In this document: piece after piece, positions 25,101 through 35,968 of the stretch | Numbering within the stretch: position 1 is the first letter of the stretch | How the letters are laid out: the number at the start of each line of letters is the position of its first letter | Assembly (NCBI GenBank): GCA_032629725.1 | Contig: JAFEVB010000015.1 | Span: 1,178,001 to 1,242,000 of the forward strand | Origin: Gremmenia infestans | Lineage: Eukaryota > Ascomycota > Leotiomycetes > Helotiales > Hamatocanthoscyphaceae | Direction: 5' to 3' | DNA length: 64,000 nucleotides | Program-made: the position numbers and the translations under genes | Notes under the pieces: model-generated | Told to the model about the DNA's origin: nothing | What the model saw: the letters and a program-made list of their open reading frames with translations, nothing else | Database searches by the model: none

Positions 25101-25408
25101 AAGTCAGAGATGAATTATCAGAAATACGGCGATGTCTATCAAAACCGGATCCAGCACTTTCAGCATCCCTATCGAGCACACCTGAAGTTCAATCTAGTAC
25201 AATAACGAAAACAAAAGATCAGCGACAGAAAAAATTGATACGAGCGGAATCACACAAGGAAGTACGGAGAATCATAACGGATCAGCACTATTTTATACTT
25301 GCGATAGTCGGTGGACTTACGGCGCTTCTGGTTTGGGTTGTTGTTTTATTGCATAGAATGAACAAGGTAATAGTGGATATTGAGAAATCTGTACCACGGG
25401 GCAGATAA
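19140..25408 (+). pseudogene. NACHT-ankyrin (STAND/NLR-like) gene, apparently disrupted
   Basis: Exons inferred: 19140-19564, 19627-19730 (or -19736), 19786-19956, 20012-20036, 20089-20144, 20196-20718, 20767-~21710, then ankyrin coding to 25408 with breaks. The N-terminal helical domain (MDPLSISASIAGLI...) is typical of fungal STAND proteins. A NACHT-type NTPase follows, with P-loop PGAGKTILM rebuilt across an intron, Walker B TMIIIDGL and ELAHFTVKEFL. Many ankyrin repeats follow (DTALHQAC, ISPLHIAARY, TALHFAACKGRQETVKLLL), then a C-terminal membrane helix (YFILAIVGGLTALLVWVVVLL). Four apparent lesions are seen: CG instead of AG at the acceptor 20087-20088; a frameshift with TAA near 21711; a 13-bp tandem duplication at 24655-24680 that shifts frame; and an in-frame TAG at 25067. 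Such proteins are implicated in fungal non-self recognition. Sequencing error could explain one lesion, hardly all four. Confidence 0.75.
24655..24680. repeat. Exact 13-bp tandem duplication inside the ankyrin region
   Basis: ATCGAAGACATAG occurs twice in direct succession (24655-24667 and 24668-24680). The 13 bp break the reading frame. The upstream frame ends at 24729 and the correct ankyrin sequence (AGYGMTALHFAACKGRQETV) resumes in the other frame directly after it. It looks like replication slippage in the NLR-like gene. Confidence 0.9.
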
Positions 25409-26595
25409 TATCCCTCCCCCCCCCCACCCCGTAGTCTTCGAACAAGGTGGACTGGCCTTGAGTGTCGCACTGGGAACTCGGGCATCTCAACTTCGGGTGT
25501 TGCGAGCACTCTCTCGTGGATCTTTGGTGAACTAGGATCAAGCACGGTGTGCCTAGAATGACCCAAAACACACTCAAGTGGCTGCATGCTTAGCAAATTT
25601 GACGAGGGAAGAAAAGGAGGGATACTGTTTGCGAAAAGAAAGATGGAATAAAGGCGTCTTCCTGAAGAGCTGGGACACGATTGAATCTGTGTAGCCATAG
25701 ACGGCGAGACAGAATGTATTTCCTTATTACGATGACAGGATCCATATCTTTCTTACGCTTGTTCGCCGGTGATTTTCCTATCTCGAATCTTTGAACATTT
25801 CTTCTTTGCTGATGTTCTAAACCCGATCTTTAGAGTTACTAAATTGAACTTCTGATATTGTTTACCGAAGATTTGAGTAATCAATGTGCATCGATGTTGC
25901 ATAGTTAATAGCTTCCGATTACAGGTAAGCTATCCACTGGGAAATCACCACAAGAACTCTTCCGGTAGTTGTGCGAATTGCCATGATACCAACCCAGCCT
26001 TTCATAGATGCTATAGTGGATCAGAATAGGATAGAAGAACGGCCTAAAAAAAGGCCTAAAAAAGGAGGAAAAATGAGACGGGGAAGGGAAAGAGCCGCGC
26101 CGGGAAAAAAGGGGGGAATATGTTTCTTTCAAAGCTGCAGATTATAACCAGAATCAAACGTTATCATAGCATTCAACCCCCAGTACAAAGAATAGCAACA
26201 AGACGGCGTTTCAGAAAACGGAGAACGAAACTGGCAGGCCGATTATTTCCTGAATCTTATCTCTTACAGCTTTTATCTAGAAACTGCAACTCGTCAACAG
26301 GGAAAGAGAGAAGGTAACGTGCTGCAAAGTGAAAGCGTGAAAGGCAGCTTCGCTCCTGCCAAAAACAGAAATGGGGAGAATTTAAAAAATGTAGGCACTA
26401 CCTGGAAAGGTTTTTCAAGCTACTGTAGAAGAACCCATCCTACACAAAAAGGCGTTCATCTGTCACTAAATGAGGCATGTGCAGATGAGTAGCAATAAGA
26501 TTAATACAGCATCCCAACCGGTGGGTACTCAACAATCTACGAACTCCATGTACCGTAAACCAGTCATGTTTGACCGACACCCATACACTAAAGCA
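25409..26595. other. Intergenic region
   Basis: 3' flanks of the NLR-like pseudogene and of the convergent M28 protease gene. It contains a C-run near 25,415-25,430 and A-rich runs near 26,045-26,115. No gene is supported. Confidence 0.45.
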
Positions 26596-29500
26596 TTAAA
26601 TCACAAACGCTTTACTACCCTCAACCAAGCCATCCATTAACTTCACAATGCTCGTCCACCCCGGTGCAGCTCTCTGAGCTTCATCCAACGCCGGGATGGT
26701 TCCAGGCATGTTGTGATCACTCCAGAAACAAACCACCCTTCCAGTCCGTCCCTCATCGCCTTCGTTCTTCCCCTCACTGACGGGCCACTCAACGTCCACA
26801 ACCCATTCACGGTCCCAATCTCTGTGCCAGAGCTTAATCTGGTCACTGCCGCTTTCGGGAACGTTATCCCATTTGCCATTGTTGCTCGCGGCACCCTGGA
26901 CTGCGAAGCCAGAAAATGGGTCATCGAAGCGGAGGATACAAGCCTTGGTCTCCTCGCCCTTGATGTGGAATGTGGCTTTGTTTTGGCCGGGCACTCGGGA
27001 GACGTTGTATGTCAGCCAACTGTCGTATTCTTTCTCGGGTGGTACTCCAGTTGGGAGCTTCTCAACTACTTGTGGTGCCAAACTTTCGTATGAACAAAAG
27101 CTCAAGCCGCTGCGGACCATTGGGTTGGTTGTGCAATCGATAGTCTGACCAGCGGCAGAAGGTATGTCGGAAATAATGTCACGGATATACTCTTCGAGTC
27201 CAACCAACGTGACACGATTCAAACCGCTGTCCAGATCGACTGTTTGTTGAAAGTAGGCCTTGTATCTATTCTGAGGCGAGAAGGGGAAGGCAACAAGATT
27301 ATAGATTAGGGTACCGATAAAGACCAGGAACAGGAAGGTTGGAATGTGATGAGTAATGCGATGCATGAATGGCCCGAGAGGAAGGATGACCAGAATCGAG
27401 AATAGCGCTACAACAAGATATGGCAGAAGAAGAGGACTACCGTCAGTACCAGTTTGAGCTGTTGCCGTGACGAGAAGAAGGCCGACTTGTCCAATAATGA
27501 CAATGATGAAAGGACCGAGAAGAATGAACTGGATAAGCCAAGTCCATGTGGGCATATCGCCTGACCAGCTTTGTTCATCACCAAAGGTGTGGTGCTTTTT
27601 ATGATCATTGTTAGCCCCATCCATCGTCTCTGGCAATGATCTACGATAGCCACTTGCAAATGTGGCTCCCAAGGCAGTGCGATGACCATTACCACCAACA
27701 AGAGGGGTAGTTTCAGTTGCATCCTCAGGTGCCGGTTCGTTATACCCCACGTCTGCATGCTGAGGAGCAATAGCCTCTGAGTTTGGAACAGCATCGAGTC
27801 CTTCCCTGGTCTCGTGCTCATCATGGGCTTCTTCGACCACCGAAGACTTGGTCGGAAGGGCAAATAACTCGCAGAGACCGACAAATGCTGCGAGGAAAAT
27901 TGCCGCCTCGTAAAAAACGAACATGTAGCCTCCGCTGATTTTGTAGCGGTCTTCAAAGACGGTGGATGCGACAAGCATTGCCCAACCGAGTAGAAACATC
28001 CAAAGAAGAGCATAGCTCCTGTGAAGCGCAGATGGCCTTATAAAGTTGCAACCAGCCATAATGAACCAATGGACGCAGAAAAACAAGCTGAATGACATAG
28101 CCCATACTGCGTATTGAGATGAGTAAATGATCAAAGGGTTTATTTTCCTAATCAAGAACGCAGCTCCCACGGTAATGGCGGCAGAGACGATGAGAGAAAT
28201 TGGGAACCGGAATGCACCTCGCCATCCTTGAAGGGAAACAGCTTCGATTTCGTGCCCTGCAAATTTCACTGATCCAGTAAACAAATACATCTTGTCCTTT
28301 CGAACCACGATGAATGAGATCAACAGCAATATAAGAGGCGTGGCGATGAGCAAAGTCAAGGACCAGGCGAAAAGTGTTCGCAGACCGAAGACAGCAAAGG
28401 CACGACCGAATAGATCGAACCACACTCCATCGCTCCCTTTTCCATTCTCGACTTTTCCGCTTGCACCATCTCCACGGGGCCCAGCGAATTTACTGCTAGT
28501 ATCTGAGGCTAGATGTTTGACCGTCTCGACTGATGCTGACAACATGTGCCAGAGGGAGTCCTTAGAAGCGTGCTTTATATCATCTTGATCGGTATGATAC
28601 CTAGTTCTAGGCTCCCAGAAAGCGACATCAAGTCCACGGAAGCCCTCAGCACGGAACACGACATAGTCCGTCTCGCTCCTTACGAACCCCAGAGCGAATC
28701 CATCGGCACTGACGACCGTACCAAATGGATGCCGAGATTTGCCGTAAGCTCGAGTCACCTCGGTGTCTGTACTTCTAAAAAGCGTTGCCCTTCCTCCAGC
28801 TCCTGCTCCCTCAAGGTTGAGGAATGTATGGACAAATTTTGCCATTGGATGTGAGAGAAAGGCCTTGGCACCGTAGAGCCCATCTTCTTCGCCGTTGTTG
28901 AAAAGTGCGACTACTCCTTTCTTTGGGGTATTTCCCTCGGTCGTGAAATACTTGATCAACTGTAGAGCAGTAATTACGCCCATACCATCATCTGTAGTTC
29001 CATATCCGGTCGAGACACTGTCGAAATGCGCGTTGACCATGACTCCTCCCTTTCCGTGCATTGAGCCTGACCCATCTGATACCGAGTTCCACCACTCACC
29101 TTCCTCATCCTCAGATCCTCGAATGTAGACAATGATATTGCTACCCTCGAAATAGGTACTGATTCCAGCTTTTCGTCCACTGACTCCTATACTTGTAAGG
29201 GCAGTACTTGTGTAATTGGCAACGAGATCATTGAAGATGGTTACTGCTGGTGACGTAGAGCGTGCTCGGAGGTCTTCGTGGATCGAATCGAGGGGTGACT
29301 TAGGCTGGTCTTCAATCGAATCCGCGGTATGAACTGGGAAGACTTCGACATGATCCGCTGACTCTGTATAGTAAAGGCCATCTTCCGTTGCGGGGCCTGC
29401 TTCGTCATATGCCTGCCAGCTAACATCGTTGCTCTTCAATATGCCCTCTATCCTCAACAACAACCAATTTCTAACCTCGTCGTTTCTGCGACTATTGAAC

Positions 29501-29733
29501 GGATGATAGCCGTTGCTTAATTCGGCCAAGTCAAGCCAAGCTTCGCTGAGGTTGAGGCCGCCGTAGAGTGTTGGGTTTTGGGGAGCGGGTGGGACGGTTT
29601 CGTGAATTACGAGAAGTGGAATGAGGATACCGAGGTATACGACGGCGGTAATAAACGTTACTGCCACAGGGGCGAACGCAAAAGGGTTGGAGCATTTCAT
29701 GTCTGCAAGGCCTGTCTTGACTCTCTGCAGCAT
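26596..29733 (-). CDS. PFF1: Vacuolar membrane protease, M28 family (PFF1-like)
   Basis: One long exon, 1045 aa from 29733. The ATG at 29700 (MKCSNPFAFAPV) is an equally good or better start. A multi-pass vacuolar-membrane zinc metallopeptidase of the M28 family. After the first membrane helix (about residues 22-43) comes the lumenal peptidase domain. Metal ligands are visible: NAHFDSV (His236/Asp238), TTDDG (Asp248-249), NNGEEDG (Glu282-283), and a later YHTDQDD. The C-terminal half has several hydrophobic helices around a charged loop (about residues 630-730), then a soluble lumenal tail. Architecture and length match fungal proteins annotated 'vacuolar membrane protease'; yeast Pff1 is the reference. 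Substrates are not known to me. No frame break is seen. Confidence 0.93.
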   Translation of the reverse strand: MLQRVKTGLADMKCSNPFAFAPVAVTFITAVVYLGILIPLLVIHETVPPAPQNPTLYGGLNLSEAWLDLAELSNGYHPFNSRRNDEVRNWLLLRIEGILKSNDVSWQAYDEAGPATEDGLYYTESADHVEVFPVHTADSIEDQPKSPLDSIHEDLRARSTSPAVTIFNDLVANYTSTALTSIGVSGRKAGISTYFEGSNIIVYIRGSEDEEGEWWNSVSDGSGSMHGKGGVMVNAHFDSVSTGYGTTDDGMGVITALQLIKYFTTEGNTPKKGVVALFNNGEEDGLYGAKAFLSHPMAKFVHTFLNLEGAGAGGRATLFRSTDTEVTRAYGKSRHPFGTVVSADGFALGFVRSETDYVVFRAEGFRGLDVAFWEPRTRYHTDQDDIKHASKDSLWHMLSASVETVKHLASDTSSKFAGPRGDGASGKVENGKGSDGVWFDLFGRAFAVFGLRTLFAWSLTLLIATPLILLLISFIVVRKDKMYLFTGSVKFAGHEIEAVSLQGWRGAFRFPISLIVSAAITVGAAFLIRKINPLIIYSSQYAVWAMSFSLFFCVHWFIMAGCNFIRPSALHRSYALLWMFLLGWAMLVASTVFEDRYKISGGYMFVFYEAAIFLAAFVGLCELFALPTKSSVVEEAHDEHETREGLDAVPNSEAIAPQHADVGYNEPAPEDATETTPLVGGNGHRTALGATFASGYRRSLPETMDGANNDHKKHHTFGDEQSWSGDMPTWTWLIQFILLGPFIIVIIGQVGLLLVTATAQTGTDGSPLLLPYLVVALFSILVILPLGPFMHRITHHIPTFLFLVFIGTLIYNLVAFPFSPQNRYKAYFQQTVDLDSGLNRVTLVGLEEYIRDIISDIPSAAGQTIDCTTNPMVRSGLSFCSYESLAPQVVEKLPTGVPPEKEYDSWLTYNVSRVPGQNKATFHIKGEETKACILRFDDPFSGFAVQGAASNNGKWDNVPESGSDQIKLWHRDWDREWVVDVEWPVSEGKNEGDEGRTGRVVCFWSDHNMPGTIPALDEAQRAAPGWTSIVKLMDGLVEGSKAFVI

Positions 29734-31395
29734 CGTTCTGTGAAGGTGGGGATCGGAGTTGTTGTTGGCGCCGTACCATGCGAGTCAAATGGTCCTAGGA
29801 AGCCATAAAGACAGCAGAAGCTGAGATATGTATCTCGGAACGGATCGTAGGCAGTTTCGGGGGTTTGTGTTGCGTATAGAAGCTCAATGTGTAGCTGTGA
29901 TGCGGGGAGGGGACGTTGATGGCGTTCCTCGGCGAGCTTTGGCGGGGCACACAGATGACTAGCTCCACTGGGTTGAGAGACTTTAAGGGCATTTGATTCT
30001 TCGAATATGTATAGTAATCATCATAGTTTATAGTAATATATTCGTGCTTGAGAATAGCTCTTCTCGAGGCAGTGTTTGATAGGAATTAAGAAGGTATAGA
30101 AAAGTAACGTTCATCGTTCAGCGTCATCTTACTCAATAACTAATAAGGTACTTACTTCATCCTACTACTGGGTGACACCCAAAGCCCGCAAAGAAGCCTC
30201 CCTTTTGCAATCCCGACACAACCACCACAACGCGATTATAAATTTATTCGTATCAATCAAATATATGCATCTGAAGCTAGCAACCAGTGGCTATTTTTTA
30301 GAATTGATTTTAATTAGGTGGTGCAAAAGTTATATAATGCGGAAAAGTGGGGTGCAGCAGCTTTCTTTACCTTTTGGTCTGTTGAACGCCAACCTATTAT
30401 GTTTGAGATTTTCGGATCACATGATTAAAATAACCACTCCTTAGCTAGATGTAATTTTATATTAGAACCCTGAAGTACGTTTATTATATGCATAGTAAGT
30501 AGGATATAGAATATATTATATAAAGTGAAGATATCTATAACTTTACTAGAATATATCAGGTGGCTATATAAGTAAATAGTAAAGTACTCGCTTTATTTTT
30601 AAGTCTGACAGTGGAGACTGTTTAGCGTGAAACAGAGCACCGCAGCACAGCACCGCAGCAAGAAAGATGATGACTAATGCATTAGTAAAAGCAACCTTAC
30701 AGTAATGCAAGAGAGCATTGTACGAAGTACTTCGTATTTCGTCGGATGTAGGCTCTCTAAGTGGTGCGGAGTATAGAACTGTGGAGTCAAACTAGTCTCC
30801 ACTATCAGACTTAAAGAAAAGGTGGGGGGGCCCGGCACGGACCATATTTTAGCGTGTGACTATACGTCGTATAACTTCAAATCCCAAGCATTGCAAACAA
30901 TAAAGCTAGAGGAAAGAAGATACACTTGCTGGCCTCATAGAAACAAGGGCTAGACACAGTCTTGGGAAGTTAAAGGGTTAAAGTATTATGAATCTACCGG
31001 AAACAAATAAAATATAGGTTTGACGAGTTTTGTGGTGACTGGTGGTGAGGGTGCTGAAGTTACGAAGTACTACGTGCGGCGTAGAAGTAATTTGATTCCT
31101 CTTAGGGTTGAAAGCTTACACGTTACGTAAACAATCCACACCCTTTTTCACTAATCAAGTAGTTAGGAATAGTACTTAGACACAAGGCAGCAGATTATTC
31201 GATTATCACCGTGAATCTTCACTGTACTCTGCGAAAAGAGCGGGGCCAAATTACTTTACGCCGCATGGAGCAGCGCAAGGATCAACCAACCGAGTGCGCC
31301 TTGCCGCAGCGCCACCCGCAGTCAGTGCCGCGAAGGATGGATTCTATTCATGACACGATTTCATGGCGAGCAACAGGCACATGGCAACATGAACA
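29734..31395. other. AT-rich intergenic region with a MITE
   Basis: No gene is supported. Much of 29,990-30,600 and 30,960-31,200 is strongly AT-rich with few long ORFs, which fits old transposon-derived or RIP-affected DNA. It holds the inverted-repeat element at 30602-30810. Confidence 0.5.
30602..30810. mobile_element. MITE with terminal inverted repeats and TA target duplication
   Basis: AGTCTGACAGTGGAGACT at 30602-30619 is matched, with one mismatch, by AGTCTCCACTATCAGACT at 30793-30810 (its inverted copy). The element is 209 bp. Both ends are flanked by TA (30600-30601 and 30811-30812), the target preference of Tc1/mariner-type transposases. No coding capacity is present, so it is a non-autonomous element. 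A 16-bp perfect palindrome (30721-30736) and further internal inverted repeats of GTGGAG/CTCCAC are present. Family assignment beyond TA-targeting is inference. Confidence 0.75.
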
Positions 31396-33702
31396 ATGAC
31401 ATCCGCCGAGTCGGAAATCAGAGAATTCGCACCTTTACGCGGATTCGACGCGGAAGCCCAGAATGTCTATCATAGTGATGAAATGGAGGACATGGAAAGA
31501 AGTGAACCAAGTCCTATTAGAGCTTTGTAGGTGGAAACCAAATTTGAGGATGTTATTTGGACGAGGCTAATAAGTCGAATCATACAGCATTTGGATGATA
31601 TGCTCTGCTACCGCGATCTATACAACGAAACGACTTATGATCAATCATGTATACCGTAAGAATATCACTCCCCATTTGTTGAGTTGTACTAACACTTCGC
31701 AGACTACCGTACGTACAACCAATGAAGTTTTCCATTCGAACATTTCCTGACTACGTATAGCCCTCACGATTGCATTCCAATCTTATGTGGCGTTGGGAGT
31801 TGTATACATCATTGCCCTGCGAATGGGCTCCGACTCTACTACCACTGCGAATAAGGCAAGGATATTGCAAGGCATACGGAAACCAAGCGGTAATGGCTCT
31901 GTATTGAACTTTTATTGCACCGCAATGATACCTGCGGCGGTAGCAGCTGCGGCTTCATTGCCTATGCTGCTCGAAGGGCTACTTCACATGCCTAGTCTTC
32001 CAGTTCTAGTTATGCTTTTTGTGAGTAGTAGTGCATACCACCAAGTAGGAATTGTAGCTGATCACACTAGCCAATAATATATGCAGCAGAATCTCTAGTC
32101 CTCTTCGCATGCTGTTCGCAATCCCGGTCTCAAAATTGGTTCCCATGGGAGGCTCTGATATCGATGGGAGCATCTGCCGTAGTACTTTACAACGAATATC
32201 GTCTTATGGTTCCGGGCCTGATTTGGGGCGTCTTGGGCATTCTTTTTATCGGCCTTGCTCGAGGGCTCTTCATTATTGGCTCTGAGAGATCCGGCTCAGA
32301 TCTTGCCATTCAAGCAAAGCTCAAAGCCTACCATGGATTCATTAGCATGACTCTTTTGTTCGGAATGCTATTCAGTGGAATCTCTGGATACTTCCTTGAG
32401 CATATTGAGTCTATCTACCCAACTTCATCGGGTACTATTTCGTTGATAGTCGTCCAAATTTCCTCCATCGTTGGTGCAATCTTTTCTGGAACCAGTCTAT
32501 TGGCATATTCGCCAATATCTTTTCAAGATTCAAAGGATCGGTTTTCAAATATCCCTTTGCACCGCACTGAACATATCGTGTCTTTTCTATCCAGCTTCCT
32601 CGTTCTGTTGGCATCTATATATTCAAATCCAGTGCCAGTAGTTTCCTGGATACAGATAGCTGCGTATCTAAGCGCATCTTTCGTGTTAGCTGGAGCGAGC
32701 GGGATCCACGCCCATGTCGTAAAGGCTACAGATGCCTCAAAGGAACTGAAGTCACCAAGTTCTGAGATTCGAAAACCGAGCGGTGTCTTCAGCAGCCTCG
32801 TATTACTTGCAGCAGTTATTCTCTCTTCGGGCTTCATTTCGTTCCTGGCATCTAAATCCGTCAACTCGGTCAACCAAAGCCTACCCAGCACCTTCGACCT
32901 AGCCTACACACCCGAAAGACGCTTCGACATCGTCGTAAGCATATACGACGAAGCCCCCGAAACAGTCAAAGAAATGCTCAAAGCCGTCAAAGGCACCGCT
33001 ATGCTCAAAAACCTAAAACCAAACGTTATGATCTACACCAAAGACAAGACGGCGGACTTACCCAAGCTCAAAGAAACCACCGGGGCCAATGCCGTCGAAT
33101 TCCTCGAAAACCTAGGCCGCGAAGGAGCTACATATCTCCACCACATCGTGCATAACTGGGACAGCTTAGCTGAACAAACAATGTTCATACAAGCGCACGC
33201 CCACAACATGCGTGAACTCATACCACGGATCGACGACTACCTAATCCCCGAAACAGGCATGCTGAGTCTCGGCTTCACAGGCGTGGAATGCGACTGCGAG
33301 ACGTGCGGCGACCGTTGGGGCTGGGAGGACAAATACGACGCCATCCCCGCGCTGTACGAGAAGATCTACGGTGATTCTTGCTCCCCAAACACGCCCATCT
33401 TGCTCTCCTACAAAGGCCAGTTCGTCGCCAGCGCGAGACGGATCAGGGGGATTAGCAAGAATATATATGGCGGCTTGCTGGGCATGATTACGAATAAGGA
33501 CGGCTGGGTTCATAAACAGACGTATGTGAGTGGGGCGCGGGATGGGCCGGATAACCCGTATTTTGGGTTTACCGTGGAGCGGGTTTGGGGCTTGCTGATG
33601 CAATGTGCTACTGATGGGCGGGTGGCGGCTAAGTGTCCTAGTCTGTTGAGTGGGATGGGGAGAGGAGGCGTGGTGGGCGATTGCCAGTGTTTAGATTGGT
33701 GA
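31396..33702 (+). CDS. Multi-pass membrane protein with C-terminal DUF3431
   Basis: Exons: 31396-31526, 31588-31655, 31703-31708 (6-nt microexon), 31761-32024, 32087-33702 (694 aa). Skipping the microexon also keeps frame (692 aa). The N-terminal ~45 residues are hydrophilic. Several hydrophobic helices follow, including FIWMICSATAIY, SYVALGVVYIIALRMGS and NFYCTAMIPAAVAAAASLP. From about residue 430 to the end the protein is a DUF3431 domain: RFDIVVSIYDEAPETV, LGREGATYLHHIV, FIQAHAHNM, GDSCSPNTPILLSYKGQFVAS. DUF3431 is a fungal family of unknown function that I consider glycosyltransferase-like only by loose analogy. The membrane part resembles other uncharacterised fungal membrane proteins. 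Intron 4 uses donor A|GTAGTA, which gives MLFVTESLVLF; the nearer GTGAGT would cause a stop. Confidence 0.82.
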
Positions 33703-35915
33703 TGAGAGATGTGTATGTGGGTTTGGCGTTTAGGTGTAGGGTATGTATGTGTTTATAGCGACTATTCGAATGATTCAAATTACAGGCCTTCACACTTGGG
33801 TCTCTCTTGTTGCAAGTGTACCTACCTGTCAGTAGTTCTCCCATCTAAAGCCACTGTACCTATGTGAATGATCTCCCTTATATCACTCTCTCCCTACCTC
33901 ATAATGAATCTACCGCCAACCCACTCGAGTATCTTCCTACCATGGCATTTCGTTTTTGATCCATATCTCCTCTCCACATGCATGACAAGCTACTCTTCTT
34001 CCAATTCGATTCATTCGCATTGACTCATTCAAAGTCCGCTTGTGGCTCGTCTTCGAACATCCGGAGGCCCCGTACCTATCTACCTATATATACATAGCCA
34101 GGCCCTGAGTGCAGAATCTCAGACCAAATGCATGGAAGAGTCGGACTTGCCGGCTATCTTTGAGGGGTTTGAGGGGGGCGTTGAGGGGTCCAAGTGGAAG
34201 TAGAAGGGGAGGCGTGAGGGACGGAGGGAAGGAAGGTATTTGAGGAAGAAACTGTCGCAGCAGCAGCATTAGATAGCAAATATGTAGGTGAGAAGAAGAA
34301 AAGTCGGAATCAAATACCGGTATACCTAGGTAGGTACCTACCTCACCTCACCAAACAAGGGGAATGCTCTACCCGTGCGTTCCGGAGAATAGAGTTTCGG
34401 TTCCGATATAGTAGACTCTAGATATAGTAGTACGATACCCCTACCTTAGTGAAGAAACTTACCTACTTAAGGTAGTATGGAATGCTAGTCATCGTACCTG
34501 AAATAAGCTCAGGAACATGGAGACTAGAGTTTGTGAGAAAGTTTAAACTTTAGGAGCAAGGGAGTTCTTGAGATGTTGGTGGGGGAAAGTAATATGATTG
34601 ATCGGACGTCTTGAAGCTTTGAGTCTGGAGGGTATACGGTATTTTCTTTTTGCTTCTGAGAAGTTCCTAGTGGAGACGGCTGAAAGAGTAGTCATGTAGG
34701 TCTCACGTAAAGAAATTTCTCAATGCTAAATGTCGAATTCAGTCTAGTTCAAGTTGAGCAGTAAGAAAGACCGCTTGCCGTATTAGCAACACATGCTTGA
34801 CTACCTTAGCACATAATTTACAAGAAAGCAAAGCCAACCACAATCTTTTTGGAAGAAGGCCTTACACTTTGGTATGGGGCCGCATCATGGACCTCCAACT
34901 TTATCTAAAGGGACGACGCCTCCGCCTCCCAGAAATCAAGGTCTTCACCTGATAATTGATAGTTATCGCAGCATTCATCTACCTATTCTTCCGTTGATTA
35001 TCCATAATTATATATGGAGTAAGCACTTAGGCGACGAACCAGTAGGCTTAGGAGTTGCAACACTATCGAAGGGAGAAATATTGGTGGCGTTTATTTTTGG
35101 CGCGTAGAAAGGGATATCACGTCGCGTCTGCTCCTCTGCTCCTCTGCTCCCGGCGCGTGTTCTTACAAAGAAAGGCCATCAGGGTTTGGGGGCTTTGGAT
35201 TGGGCGAAGATACTGCACACGAAGTACGAAGGATAAAGTGAGCGAATAGGGGGGGCATAAATAATGCATACAGTAGAGTTATGTTATCTCAGCCTTATTA
35301 GATATTACAGTTTGATGTGGTTAGTGTGAGAATGTCGTGGAATGGAATGCGCTTCGCATGGTTCCTAGCAGTTGGAATGCGGATGCGCCGTTTATGCTTC
35401 TGCTTCTCTTCTCATCCCTTGCTTCTGAATGATCCGGACTCCGCACAGTGAAAGACTGTGAGGCATTTTGTGAGACAAAGAAAGAAAGAAAGAAAGAGAG
35501 AGGAAAAGGGGAGGAATAAAGCGCAATTATTAACAAAGGCTCCCAAATATAGACGTTTTAGGGTGACTCTATTGTTATTTCTAAAGGTAAAGTGGATTGA
35601 TTGCCTTGCCTTGCCTTTTCTTTGACGCTGGTGCCTTTCAGGTCAGGTTTCCATTGACTTCATCTCGGCAAAGCAATACCAGTGCACGCGGCTCTTGTAC
35701 GCTATGCTGCATATAGACTAAGTCCATTTTTGGAGGCACAGAACACGGTCTAGATCTGGAGGGCTGACAGGGGTAAAACGCCAAGTGCTGTTTGTGATGG
35801 GCTAGGATCGCGCCATCGCGTGCGTGTGCCTGTTCCTGTTCCTGAAAGAGTTGCACAATTGCAACAGAAGTGAGGTGGAAGTAGAAGGGAGACAGGAAGA
35901 CAGAAAGACAGAAAG

Positions 35916-35968
<53 letters not shown>

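Noticed and set aside
29734..30600. Possible additional transposon remnants in AT-rich DNA
   Set aside because: No second pair of inverted repeats, LTRs or transposase or reverse-transcriptase motif could be recognised by eye.
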